This document shows, in pieces, positions 44,246 to 52,731 of a DNA stretch of 64,000 bases. Origin of the DNA: Bacilli bacterium (GTDB taxonomy: Bacteria > Bacillota_I > Bacilli_A > RF39 > UBA660); contig JAEDKN010000003.1 of assembly GCA_016295795.1 (NCBI GenBank), forward strand, positions 5,393 through 69,392, given 5' to 3'. Numbering within the stretch: position 1 is the stretch's first letter; every line of letters begins with the position of its first letter. Under the pieces are notes generated by a model. That model saw nothing but the letters and a program-made list of their open reading frames with translations, did no database searches and had not been told where the DNA came from. The position numbers and the translations under genes are program-made.

Positions 44246-44819
44246 ATGAAATGGCAACTAACATGATAAACTCTGTACCTTAGGTCAAGTTGGATTTCCC
44301 TTATTCTTACTTACCGTTACCAGTAAAGCAGTTCCCTTTTAAAAGAATAAATAGTAAGTCACCTTATCTATGACTTGATTGCCACTTAGTGCACACTGCA
44401 ATCCCATGTTAGTCTACATTCTAGAGGTTTTCCCCAACAATACCCCCTATTACTAGTACTTTTTTGCAATAATAGTTTCAAGTAGCGATACTAAAATAAT
44501 GGTGTACGCCATATTTTAGCTGTCTCTATTCCCTATTACCACTCAAGTCAAGCTACTCTATCCGTAGCTTTCACTACATGATAGGTTTAATCCTAAGTCG
44601 TAAGAAGTATCAAAAGACCCTCCCACAAGCGTAGGTCTCTACGAACAAATGGGTCGGTTGCCGTATGCCGTTACGATCGCCCATAGGTTCTTCAAATCCA
44701 GCACCCACCCCATGTTGGGCACACAAAGCAAGCACCAGACGCTTCACAGATATGCTCTTTAACGATATTTTACCCTCGTCTTCGTAATAATGTATTGACT
44801 AGAATAATGCGCCATTTCA
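44246..44819 (-). ncRNA. Large (~574 nt) structured noncoding RNA
   Basis: An extended -10 (TGATATAAT, 44835-44826) predicts a start near 44819. The predicted transcript begins GAAATGGC (44818-44811) and ends GCCATTTC (44255-44248): the two ends form a closing helix. No ORF fills the span. Internal stems include CGTAG-AGAC-CTACG, GACCC/GGGTC and a long CTAAAATA pair around CGTACA. It is richer in G/C than its surroundings. Not RNase P, tmRNA or SRP RNA: the motifs I know for those are absent. Size and closing helix recall the ROOL/OLE class of large RNAs, but membership is unproven. Confidence 0.65.
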
Positions 44820-44842
44820 ATCAAGATTATATCATAAATAAT

Positions 44843-44870
44843 TAAAAAAGAAAAGGAGTAACCTTTTCTT
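44843..44870 (-). terminator. Terminator downstream of the surface protein gene
   Basis: Perfect 9-bp stem AAGAAAAGG / CCTTTTCTT with loop, followed by TTTT on the minus strand. It lies about 110 bp after the Ig-like protein stop and just upstream of the large RNA promoter. The gap 44871-44980 holds nothing else I can identify. Confidence 0.7.
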
Positions 44871-44980
44871 ATAAATGACAATTCAAATTCAAAACCAAAT
44901 TGAGATTTAGAATATACCTGACGATTTAGTAATCACAGAATTTTATTAAAAGGCACATATTTCTTCTCACTTTAAATATT

Positions 44981-47482
44981 CTACCATCCAGAAAATATCC
45001 ATTCAAGTGCCTTCCTTGCAGCTTCTTTATCATTATTACTATAATTTGTTGCCATCACAGTAAATGATGGACTAACATTACCAGCTTTGTCATAACATCG
45101 CTTAGTATATAATACTATTTTATCTGCGTTCATATTGGCTTTTCTCTCACCAAACCATTTAATTGAATTATAGTCACCTTTTCTTACTATTTTCATATTT
45201 TCATCTGGAACCCACGAGAATCCATTATAGTCCCCATATGGCGAACCACCTGAATAAGGTTTCCAAACGATTTCACAGTAATTTATTCCGGAACCATTAT
45301 TATTATCTTTTGTATTTATTCCCAAGTTAAGATTTTCGCCTGGATATACACTAACAAGGCAATAAACATGTTTTGAATTTGTTAAATAACTAAGCCCAAC
45401 ACTATCTTCAAAATTGCCACCTTCAAAGTTACATCCGCTTCCCGATTTATCAATCTTATACATTTTATTGCTATCAATATATGGTGTATAAGGCGCCGTT
45501 TTATCTATCTTTATATATTTTTTTTCTTTTGTCTCATTTCCCGCTTTATCAGTAACTGTCACAGTAAAAGTATATGACCCGTCACTATCGTAATGCGTTC
45601 TTGCAGTAGCAGTCTGTCCATTTATATTTTTTTCTAAACTCTTTTCGGAAGTTATACTTGCTATTCCGGATTCATCATAAGCACTTACTTTAATATATAC
45701 AGACTTATTGGTCCAAGAATTACCAGTATATGAGCTTCCATCATAACCCCCAAGAGTAGCTAATATTGTAACATTTGGAGTAACAGTATCTATATTTACC
45801 TTATATGAACTTGATGTTATTTCGCCAGAAGAAGTTGTAGCTACAACCTTATATGTACCTGATACACTTGCGGAATAAGTATTAGATGTCCCAGACGAAA
45901 TCTGAGAAGTACCACGATACCATACATATTTAGTTGCCGTTCCATTATTAACTTTAGCAGTTAATGTCACTGATTTATTAGTCCAAGTACCACTTCCAAC
46001 ACTTCCGGTTAAAGTAATAGTTGGTTTTACTGCAGGTACAATACTAACCGTCTTAGAAACAACCGTATTTCCAGCACCAGTTGTAACTTTTACTTTATAA
46101 GTTCCTGTAGAAGTAGGAGTATATGTATTCTTAGTAGCTCCACTTATTGCAGTATCTGATTTATACCATTGATATTTATATCCACTTGCTGTAGTTGATG
46201 GAGTTACAACTACTTTCAGCGTACTACCTAATGTAGTATTACCTTCAATTGATGCTTTTGGAACAGTTTTGTCAATTTTAAAAATATTAAAACTATAGGC
46301 TGTTTTGTTCCCTTTTTTATCCCTTACAATTATTGTTCCTTTTTGATTAGAAGAAAATTCTTTACTATTAGATTTCTGATAAGTTTTTCCTCCATCAAAT
46401 GAATATGCAGTATCATGCAATCCATTAACCGCTGTTGCGTTTACTTTCAAAGTCACGTTTTTATTTGTCCAAGAAGTTGGATTACCTGTAACACTTTTTA
46501 TTACTGGTGCTACTTTGCTATTATTTGTACTACTTCCACTACTAGACTTCTTAATATTTACTTTATAAACCCCAGAAGTAACACTATTTCCACTACCTGT
46601 TGTAACAACGACCTTATAGTCTCCAGTAGTTGTTGCTGAATACGTACTCTTAGTAGCCCCATTTATTTTTGTACTTCCACGATACCATTGATACTTATAT
46701 CCACTAACAGTAGTATCAGGAGTAACAATAGCAGTTAAAGTTACATTTGAGGTTGTAGAAACTCCACTTTCTACACTTCCCTCAATTATAACTGCTGGTT
46801 TCGTTGAATCTATATTAGTTATTTCCTTAGTAAAGATTGCACTTTCATTATTTTTTTCATCTCTTACCCTTATTTGAAGAGTTGTATTATCTGTAACAAT
46901 ATAAGTGTTTGATTCTTGATAGTTTTCTCCACCATCAAACGAATATGCTGTTTGATTTAATGGATTAACACTTTCAACAACCACTTCTACTTTAACTTGT
47001 GAATTTGTATATCCTGTAGGAGTCACCTTGACATCTTTTATTACAGGTGCATCTTTGGATTGTTTACATATATTTAATGTATATTTTCTTACATCTTTAC
47101 TCTGTGCAGTAACGGTTATAACATGTTCAACACATTCATCTTGTAAATAAATTCTCTTATCACACCCATTAGTTGTAGCTTTAGAGCTTTCACTACTACA
47201 CTTTATAGTAACAATGTCTTCACTAGCAGATACTGTATAATTTAAAACTTCTTTGTTATATTCTGGCTCTAATTCTCCATTAGTTACCGAAATACTGGTA
47301 AGATAATTGTTAGTACTTTTCTTATTTAATTTAGAAAAAGCAAAAACGCAAAGTAATATTATAAGTAACACCGCAACAATCGATATTATTATTATTACCA
47401 TTTTGGGTTTTTTATCTTCACCATCAGTATATAGACTATTGTCTATTGTTTTTTCTTCTTCTTTTTCATTATAATTATCCAT
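44981..47482 (-). CDS. Surface protein with Ig-like repeats
   Basis: 833 aa: cytoplasmic charged N-terminus, one membrane helix (VIIIISIVAVLLIILLCVFAFS, about 30-52), a cadherin-like N-terminal module (ISVTNGELEPEYNKEVLNYTV), then Ig-like repeats. They alternate two types: ones with WTNKNVTLKVNATA / SFDGGKTYQ and PKD-like ones with GYKYQWY.S.TAISGATK. The C-terminal ~180 residues have six Cys and carry no sorting signal, so it is held by the N-terminal anchor. An adhesive or envelope-scaffold role is inferred. Confidence 0.75.
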   Translation of the reverse strand: MDNYNEKEEEKTIDNSLYTDGEDKKPKMVIIIISIVAVLLIILLCVFAFSKLNKKSTNNYLTSISVTNGELEPEYNKEVLNYTVSASEDIVTIKCSSESSKATTNGCDKRIYLQDECVEHVITVTAQSKDVRKYTLNICKQSKDAPVIKDVKVTPTGYTNSQVKVEVVVESVNPLNQTAYSFDGGENYQESNTYIVTDNTTLQIRVRDEKNNESAIFTKEITNIDSTKPAVIIEGSVESGVSTTSNVTLTAIVTPDTTVSGYKYQWYRGSTKINGATKSTYSATTTGDYKVVVTTGSGNSVTSGVYKVNIKKSSSGSSTNNSKVAPVIKSVTGNPTSWTNKNVTLKVNATAVNGLHDTAYSFDGGKTYQKSNSKEFSSNQKGTIIVRDKKGNKTAYSFNIFKIDKTVPKASIEGNTTLGSTLKVVVTPSTTASGYKYQWYKSDTAISGATKNTYTPTSTGTYKVKVTTGAGNTVVSKTVSIVPAVKPTITLTGSVGSGTWTNKSVTLTAKVNNGTATKYVWYRGTSQISSGTSNTYSASVSGTYKVVATTSSGEITSSSYKVNIDTVTPNVTILATLGGYDGSSYTGNSWTNKSVYIKVSAYDESGIASITSEKSLEKNINGQTATARTHYDSDGSYTFTVTVTDKAGNETKEKKYIKIDKTAPYTPYIDSNKMYKIDKSGSGCNFEGGNFEDSVGLSYLTNSKHVYCLVSVYPGENLNLGINTKDNNNGSGINYCEIVWKPYSGGSPYGDYNGFSWVPDENMKIVRKGDYNSIKWFGERKANMNADKIVLYTKRCYDKAGNVSPSFTVMATNYSNNDKEAARKALEWIFSGW

Positions 47483-47527
47483 ATAATCACTCTCACTCTA
47501 TCATAGTCATTATATCAGCTTTATTAA

Positions 47528-47556
47528 CAAAAAAAAAGAGAATTTTTCTCTTTTTT
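47528..47556 (-). terminator. Terminator of the CotD-like gene
   Basis: AAAGAGAA / TTCTCTTT on the minus strand followed by a run of T, 12 bases after the stop. Confidence 0.7.
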
Positions 47557-47567
47557 ATTAGATTTTT

Positions 47568-47912
47568 TTATCTAAACTGACAACAAGAACCACATTGAAC
47601 ATTTGATACTGTATCTTGACTGCAACAACTATAACTTGGACGATAAGTATGACGATAAACATGGTTATTAATTACTCTGGTTCTGATTGGACATACATGT
47701 GGAACTTCGTGCATAATAGTTCTTTGTACCACTCTTTCTTGAACTGGTTCAATAATTGGACATGATACACTTCCAGGCATTTGCATTCCACTTCCCTGTG
47801 CTGCCATAGGCATATTTTCTACATTGATATCAACATCCATGTTTACATCATTATACCCAGCGAAATTAGCATTAAATTCATTTTGTCTATCACAACATTG
47901 TTCTCTAAACAT
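47568..47912 (-). CDS. CotD-like spore coat protein
   Basis: 114 aa, ribosome-binding site AGGAGG. The C-terminal half (PIIEPVQERVVQRTIMHEVPHVCPIRTRVINNHVYRHTY) follows the Bacillus CotD pattern of PIVxP...IVPHIHPxHT..NH, with Cys-rich ends (QCC, SCCSQ, QCGSCC) suited to cross-linking in a coat. The middle segment is Met/Asn-rich. It suggests a sporulating organism or one recently derived from such a lineage. Confidence 0.7.
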   Translation of the reverse strand: MFREQCCDRQNEFNANFAGYNDVNMDVDINVENMPMAAQGSGMQMPGSVSCPIIEPVQERVVQRTIMHEVPHVCPIRTRVINNHVYRHTYRPSYSCCSQDTVSNVQCGSCCQFR

Positions 47913-47994
47913 TTAAAAATCCTCCTATCTAGTCATATGATATTCATATAAGCGAAAAGTTAATATTTTAAAGGCCTAGAGATTAAAAAAACAC

Positions 47995-49302
47995 CTAAAA
48001 AGGCATTTTTATTTTCCCGTTTGTAAATTGTTTCATCATCTTTTTCATTTGTTCGAATTGAGTTAAAAGTTTATTTACTTCTTGAACAGACAACCCACAC
48101 CCTTTGGCTATTCTAGTTTTTCTACTTGCCTTTATTATATCAGGATTTTTCCTTTCATCTGGTGTCATAGAAAGTATTATCGCCTCTATATGAGCCATTT
48201 GTTTTGGATCTATTTTTACATTATTCAATCCCATTTTAGAAGCCCCAGGTATTAGTTTTATTAAATTCTCAAGAGGTCCTAATTTTTTTATTTGTTTCAT
48301 CTGGCTTAGAAAATCTTCTAAATCAAATTTCCCACTTTGCATTTTCTTAGCGGCTTTTTCGGCTTCTTTTTCATCTATTGCTTCTGTTGCTTTTTCAACC
48401 AAAGATACAATATCTCCCATTCCTAAAATTCTACCAGCCATTCTTTTAGGATCAAAGGAGTCCAATCCATCAAGCTTTTCACTTACACCAATAAATTTTA
48501 TTGGTACATTAGTTAAATGTCGTACAGATAAAGCAACTCCACCTCTAGTATCACCATCCAACTTAGTTAATATTACACCAGTAAGAGGTAGTTTATCATT
48601 AAACCCTGTAATAACATTAATAGAATCTTGTCCCATCATAGAATCTATTACTAATAAAATTTCCTGAGGATTTACTTCTTTTTTTATGTTATCCAACTCA
48701 TTCATCAAATCTTCGTCTATATGAAGTCGTCCAGCAGTATCAATTAACACATAATCATATTTATTTTCCCTAGCATAATCAATTGCATGCTTAGCAATTT
48801 CTACAGGATTGTTTTTTCCTTCATCATAGACTTCAATTCCAAGTTGTTTACCAATTTGTTTTAACTGATCAATTGCCGCAGGACGATAAACGTCACAGGC
48901 AACTAAAAGAGGTCTTTTAGAGTGTTTTTTCCTTAAATAATTAGCTAACTTACCAATAGTAGTAGTCTTACCAGAGCCTTGAAGACCAACTAACATTAAT
49001 ATCGCAGGACTTCCACTCAAATTAAGAGGCTTTTCTTCTCCACCTAAAAGATTTACTAATTCATCATTAATTATTTTTACAAACAAATCCCCTGGCTTAA
49101 TACTTCTTTTTACCTCTTCACCTAAAGCTTTTTCTTTTACAGCTGTAGTAAATTCCTTTACAACTTGATAATTTACATCAGCTTCTAATAAAGCAAGTCT
49201 AATTTCTCTCATCATTTCACTGATATTATCTTCTGTTATTTTACCGTATCCCTTTATTTTTGATACTACATTCTGTAATCTATCCCCTAAACTTTCAAAC
49301 AT
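47995..49302 (-). CDS. ffh: Signal recognition particle protein Ffh
   Basis: 435 aa with N domain, G domain (GLQGSGKTTTIGKLA, DTAGR, TKLDGDTRGG) and an M domain whose C-terminal part is Met-rich (MKKMMKQFTNGKIKM). Ffh binds signal sequences of nascent proteins and delivers them to FtsY. It lies in a cluster with ylxM and ftsY, interrupted by a long unknown gene. Slightly shorter than B. subtilis Ffh. Confidence 0.97.
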   Translation of the reverse strand: MFESLGDRLQNVVSKIKGYGKITEDNISEMMREIRLALLEADVNYQVVKEFTTAVKEKALGEEVKRSIKPGDLFVKIINDELVNLLGGEEKPLNLSGSPAILMLVGLQGSGKTTTIGKLANYLRKKHSKRPLLVACDVYRPAAIDQLKQIGKQLGIEVYDEGKNNPVEIAKHAIDYARENKYDYVLIDTAGRLHIDEDLMNELDNIKKEVNPQEILLVIDSMMGQDSINVITGFNDKLPLTGVILTKLDGDTRGGVALSVRHLTNVPIKFIGVSEKLDGLDSFDPKRMAGRILGMGDIVSLVEKATEAIDEKEAEKAAKKMQSGKFDLEDFLSQMKQIKKLGPLENLIKLIPGASKMGLNNVKIDPKQMAHIEAIILSMTPDERKNPDIIKASRKTRIAKGCGLSVQEVNKLLTQFEQMKKMMKQFTNGKIKMPF

Positions 49303-49358
49303 TTATATCACCATATAACATTCTAACACAAATAAAAGGAAAAGTATAACTAAATAGT

Positions 49359-51287
49359 TTATTTACTTTTCCTTGCCTCAATATAATCCTGTGCATAAAC
49401 CTCATCTATTTGTTCTTTTTTATTACGCTTATATTTATCTGTATTAATCAAAACTATATACAATCCAGCTTTTTTTGATATTTCTACATCTTTTTCTGTA
49501 ACCTCGTCATAACAAACCAAATATGCTGGTTTCAATGGTTTGATGTTTTGATTTACTTCATCATTTTTCCATGAATTGCGACTATTTATTACAACTTCGT
49601 TATAATCGCAGGTATTTTCCATAAGATTTTTAGGCGTAGCTATTCTATTAATTCTCCTACTAGAGTTTCTATAACGTTCTCTATCAAAATAAGAATAAGA
49701 GTCTTTATTTGACAAATGCACAACATTATCAATATCAAAATCTTCAAAGCCAATTGTTATAAAAATATTAGGATTTTTAAATGTTTCAATACTTTCAGTT
49801 CCAATAAATGAACAAGATATAGAATCAGAATTAACCCCATCTTTCCATTTGAAATTAAGATCTCTTTTTTCCTGACTTGTAGAATGAACCAGTCCTAAGA
49901 AATCTTGTCCATTAAGCTCATATACATCAACCCCAAACTTATTACTTAACTCTTCGTTCTTAAGATTTTTATCTTTTTCATGCCTAATAATTTTTGCTTT
50001 AAGCATTTCATAAGATTCGTTCTTGCTTGCTCTCATAATGTCATAAAATTCTTCTGCATAATTCTTAGACTTCATCTCATTATACAATTGTATTTTTCTA
50101 TCATCAGAAAGTTCAGAAATATTATAAATTTCAGTAAGCAATTTTAATTGTTCGTCAGTTATAATTTTTTGTTCATTATTAAATGAAATTATCTCTGTTA
50201 TATTTTTCAAAACATTTACATATATATCCTTAAAATTCCTATCAAAAATAATTTCATTTAAGTCTTGATCAGATAATTTCCTTATAGATTGATAAATTTC
50301 TTCTGTGGTATTTTTTGAATTTATATTTAAATCGTACATTTTTGAAAAATCACACGGATCATTATCCAAATCGAAAAAATCACTTAATATCTTTCTCCTA
50401 TAAGAAGGAGGAGAGCTTTTAATATCATCATATAATTTCTTATAATGAGGTAACAGACCAGTTTCAAAATCAAAATGTTCTATTAAATTATCATAATATT
50501 CATCCCGCTTTTCTTCTATATATAATGGGTTATGCTTGTCAGAAAAGTCTTCCATAAAAAATCTATATTTTATAACATCAGCGATACCAATTATCTTTTT
50601 AATAAACCTAGCATCTTGATATATTGCAGTCGGTATTTCAAAGCCTTTATTTATCAAGTTTTCTATCTCACTTAAATTCATATCAAAAATCATATTTCCA
50701 GCTAATTCATTAGTTTCAACTATATATTGAATTGTCTCTTTATTTAAATATTTAAAATCATTTTTAGATAAACCTCTATGAAAAACATCTTCAAAATTTC
50801 TAATAATTTCAATTTGAGTTTTCGAAGAAAATCGAGATAATAATTCAACAATATCAATAGTATATTTATCATTTTTATCTACTTCCCTCAAAAGCGCATA
50901 AGCTGTTTTGGGACCAACTACATCTAAAGAAAGATAACTATTCAAGAAATTATAATTTTCTAATAATTTTTTAATCATTTTAGAATTTGATAATATATTA
51001 TCAATCTCATGACAAGGCGATGATAACAATCCATTTAATTTTGTCTTAATATCCTGCGAATTGCACAAAAGACTAATGCCTTCTTCATCTAAAAGTTCTT
51101 GTATCGAGCTATCAGTTATATCTTGAACAACCCAAACAAAAATATATTTATTTTCACAATTGATTATTCTGTTTTTTATTGTTTTATCTTTAAAAAGTTC
51201 ATGTTTGTTTTTACTATTTTTTATATACTCTACAAAGTAATTTTCATCAACATCATATAAAAACGAATAATTAGAATTAAAGGCCAT
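49359..51287 (-). CDS. Long unknown protein inserted in the SRP cluster
   Basis: 642 aa from ATG 51287 (AGGTGATA upstream). It is acidic, helical and Asn/Asp/Lys-rich over the first 440 residues. The C-terminal ~190 residues form a distinct alpha/beta domain with HSTSQEKRDLNF, ISCSFIGTESI, RYRNSSRRINRIATP and AYLVCYDEVTEKDVEISKKAGLYIVLIN, which I have seen described only as a conserved unknown region of gut Firmicutes proteins. It lies between ylxM and ffh and shares their direction. Function unknown. Confidence 0.65.
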   Translation of the reverse strand: MAFNSNYSFLYDVDENYFVEYIKNSKNKHELFKDKTIKNRIINCENKYIFVWVVQDITDSSIQELLDEEGISLLCNSQDIKTKLNGLLSSPCHEIDNILSNSKMIKKLLENYNFLNSYLSLDVVGPKTAYALLREVDKNDKYTIDIVELLSRFSSKTQIEIIRNFEDVFHRGLSKNDFKYLNKETIQYIVETNELAGNMIFDMNLSEIENLINKGFEIPTAIYQDARFIKKIIGIADVIKYRFFMEDFSDKHNPLYIEEKRDEYYDNLIEHFDFETGLLPHYKKLYDDIKSSPPSYRRKILSDFFDLDNDPCDFSKMYDLNINSKNTTEEIYQSIRKLSDQDLNEIIFDRNFKDIYVNVLKNITEIISFNNEQKIITDEQLKLLTEIYNISELSDDRKIQLYNEMKSKNYAEEFYDIMRASKNESYEMLKAKIIRHEKDKNLKNEELSNKFGVDVYELNGQDFLGLVHSTSQEKRDLNFKWKDGVNSDSISCSFIGTESIETFKNPNIFITIGFEDFDIDNVVHLSNKDSYSYFDRERYRNSSRRINRIATPKNLMENTCDYNEVVINSRNSWKNDEVNQNIKPLKPAYLVCYDEVTEKDVEISKKAGLYIVLINTDKYKRNKKEQIDEVYAQDYIEARKSK

Positions 51288-51338
51288 ATTATCACCTAGT
51301 ATCATTATATAACAAATAAAAAGATGTTTCCATCTTTT

Positions 51339-51632
51339 CTATAATAGATCTTCTATTTTTTCTAAAGTTTCTTCTGATATCTCTTTAGAAAGAATATCTA
51401 AAACTTTTTCTTTCCTCTCAAGCAGCTTCAAAACACTTTCAAGCTCCTCTAATCTTGCCTCTACTATTTTTATTTGATTATGTACCGCATTACGACTAAC
51501 ATTATTATTTTCAGAAATTTCTGAAAGAGACAAATTATTGTGATAATAGTCTTCGAAATACTCTTGTTGCTTTTCAGTAAAAAGTTCTTTGTAATAATCA
51601 TATAAATCATTTAAACGTATTCTCTTGTCCAT
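51339..51632 (-). CDS. ylxM: YlxM/p13-like DNA-binding protein
   Basis: 97 aa with a region-4-like helix-turn-helix (LFTEKQQEYFEDYYHNNLSLSEISENNNVSRNAVHNQIK). YlxM is encoded next to ffh/ftsY in Firmicutes and stimulates SRP function. Its ATG lies about 10 bp after the ftsY stop, so the two are cotranscribed. Confidence 0.9.
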   Translation of the reverse strand: MDKRIRLNDLYDYYKELFTEKQQEYFEDYYHNNLSLSEISENNNVSRNAVHNQIKIVEARLEELESVLKLLERKEKVLDILSKEISEETLEKIEDLL

Positions 51633-51641
51633 ATTATTACC

Positions 51642-52676
51642 TCACATCATATCCTTAAATAAACCATATATATATTTTTCTATATCAAATACTTGTAAAT
51701 CTTCTTTTTTCTCTCCTAGTCCTATATATTTTACAGGAATTCCTACTTTTTCTTTTATTGCAAGAACTATTCCACCTTTGGCAGTACCATCTAATTTGGT
51801 TAGAACTATACCAGTAATATTAGTTATTTCTTTAAATGAGACAGCTTGACTTATTCCATTTTGTCCCGTTGTTGCATCTATTACTAACAATGTTTCATGA
51901 GGAGCATTAGGAATAATTTTTCCTATAACTCTGTTTATTTTTTCTAACTCTTTCATCAAATTTGATTTGTTCTGCAGTCTTCCTGCAGTATCTATTAATA
52001 CCACATCTACATCTTCTTCTAAGGCTTTCTCTAATCCGTCATATATAACACTAGACGGGTCTACTCCTTCTTCTTTACCAACAAATAAAGTACCTACTTT
52101 ATCAGCCCATTCTTTTAACTGCTTAGTTGCACCTGCACGGAATGTATCCCCAGCAATCATCATAACTTTTTTTCCTTCTGATTTTAATTTATCAGCCAAT
52201 TTTGCGATAGTTGTAGTCTTCCCTACGCCGTTAACTCCAACAAATAATATTACAGTAGGAGAATCATTAGAAAAATTGATTTTGCTTGTTATTACTTCGT
52301 CATTTACATATATTATGAATAATTCGTCTACTATAACTTCCTTTAAATAATTGGTATCATCTATTTTTTCTCGTTTAACTCTGTCTTTTAATCTGTCTAC
52401 AAAGTTCATTACTGTTTCAACACCAATATCCGCATTTATTAAAATTTCCTCAAGCTCATCAAAGTATTCATCTGTAACTTTTTTATATTTATTTGTTAGA
52501 TTAACTAATCTTGATACAAAATTTTCTCTTGTCTTAGTCAATCCTTTTTCATATATCTTTACATCTTCGACACTTTTTTCTTTTAATTTTCCATCATTTT
52601 GTTTGTTTTTTTGTTCTATGACATCATTATCCTGATTATGAACAAATTTATTTTTTATTTTGCTAAACAATCCCAT
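51642..52676 (-). CDS. ftsY: Signal recognition particle receptor FtsY
   Basis: 344 aa from ATG 52676 (GGTGATA upstream). A short basic N-terminal A region (MGLFSKIKNKF) for membrane contact leads to the NG GTPase domain: GVNGVGKTTTIAKLA, DTFRAGA, DTAGR and TKLDGTAKGG. It is the membrane receptor for SRP-ribosome complexes and opens the ftsY-ylxM unit. Confidence 0.97.
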   Translation of the reverse strand: MGLFSKIKNKFVHNQDNDVIEQKNKQNDGKLKEKSVEDVKIYEKGLTKTRENFVSRLVNLTNKYKKVTDEYFDELEEILINADIGVETVMNFVDRLKDRVKREKIDDTNYLKEVIVDELFIIYVNDEVITSKINFSNDSPTVILFVGVNGVGKTTTIAKLADKLKSEGKKVMMIAGDTFRAGATKQLKEWADKVGTLFVGKEEGVDPSSVIYDGLEKALEEDVDVVLIDTAGRLQNKSNLMKELEKINRVIGKIIPNAPHETLLVIDATTGQNGISQAVSFKEITNITGIVLTKLDGTAKGGIVLAIKEKVGIPVKYIGLGEKKEDLQVFDIEKYIYGLFKDMM

Positions 52677-52700
52677 ATGTATCACCATAGTAATTATAAC

Positions 52701-52731
52701 AAAAAAAAGAGATTATTTATATCTCTTTTTT
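52701..52731 (-). terminator. Terminator of ezrA
   Basis: AAAGAGAT / ATCTCTTT on the minus strand followed by TTTTTTG. The ezrA stop codon lies in the loop. Confidence 0.75.

Noticed and set aside
43692..44249. 185-aa plus-strand ORF opposite the CorB/DUF21-like gene
   Set aside because: It is the antisense shadow of a gene with good ribosome-binding site and membrane topology.
44246..44819. RNase P RNA, tmRNA or SRP RNA
   Set aside because: The conserved GAGGAAAGTCC box, the tmRNA acceptor/tag features and the SRP tetraloop helix were not found in the span.
51967..52350. 127-aa plus-strand ORF within ftsY
   Set aside because: It lies antisense to the conserved GTPase domain and shows no independent start signal.
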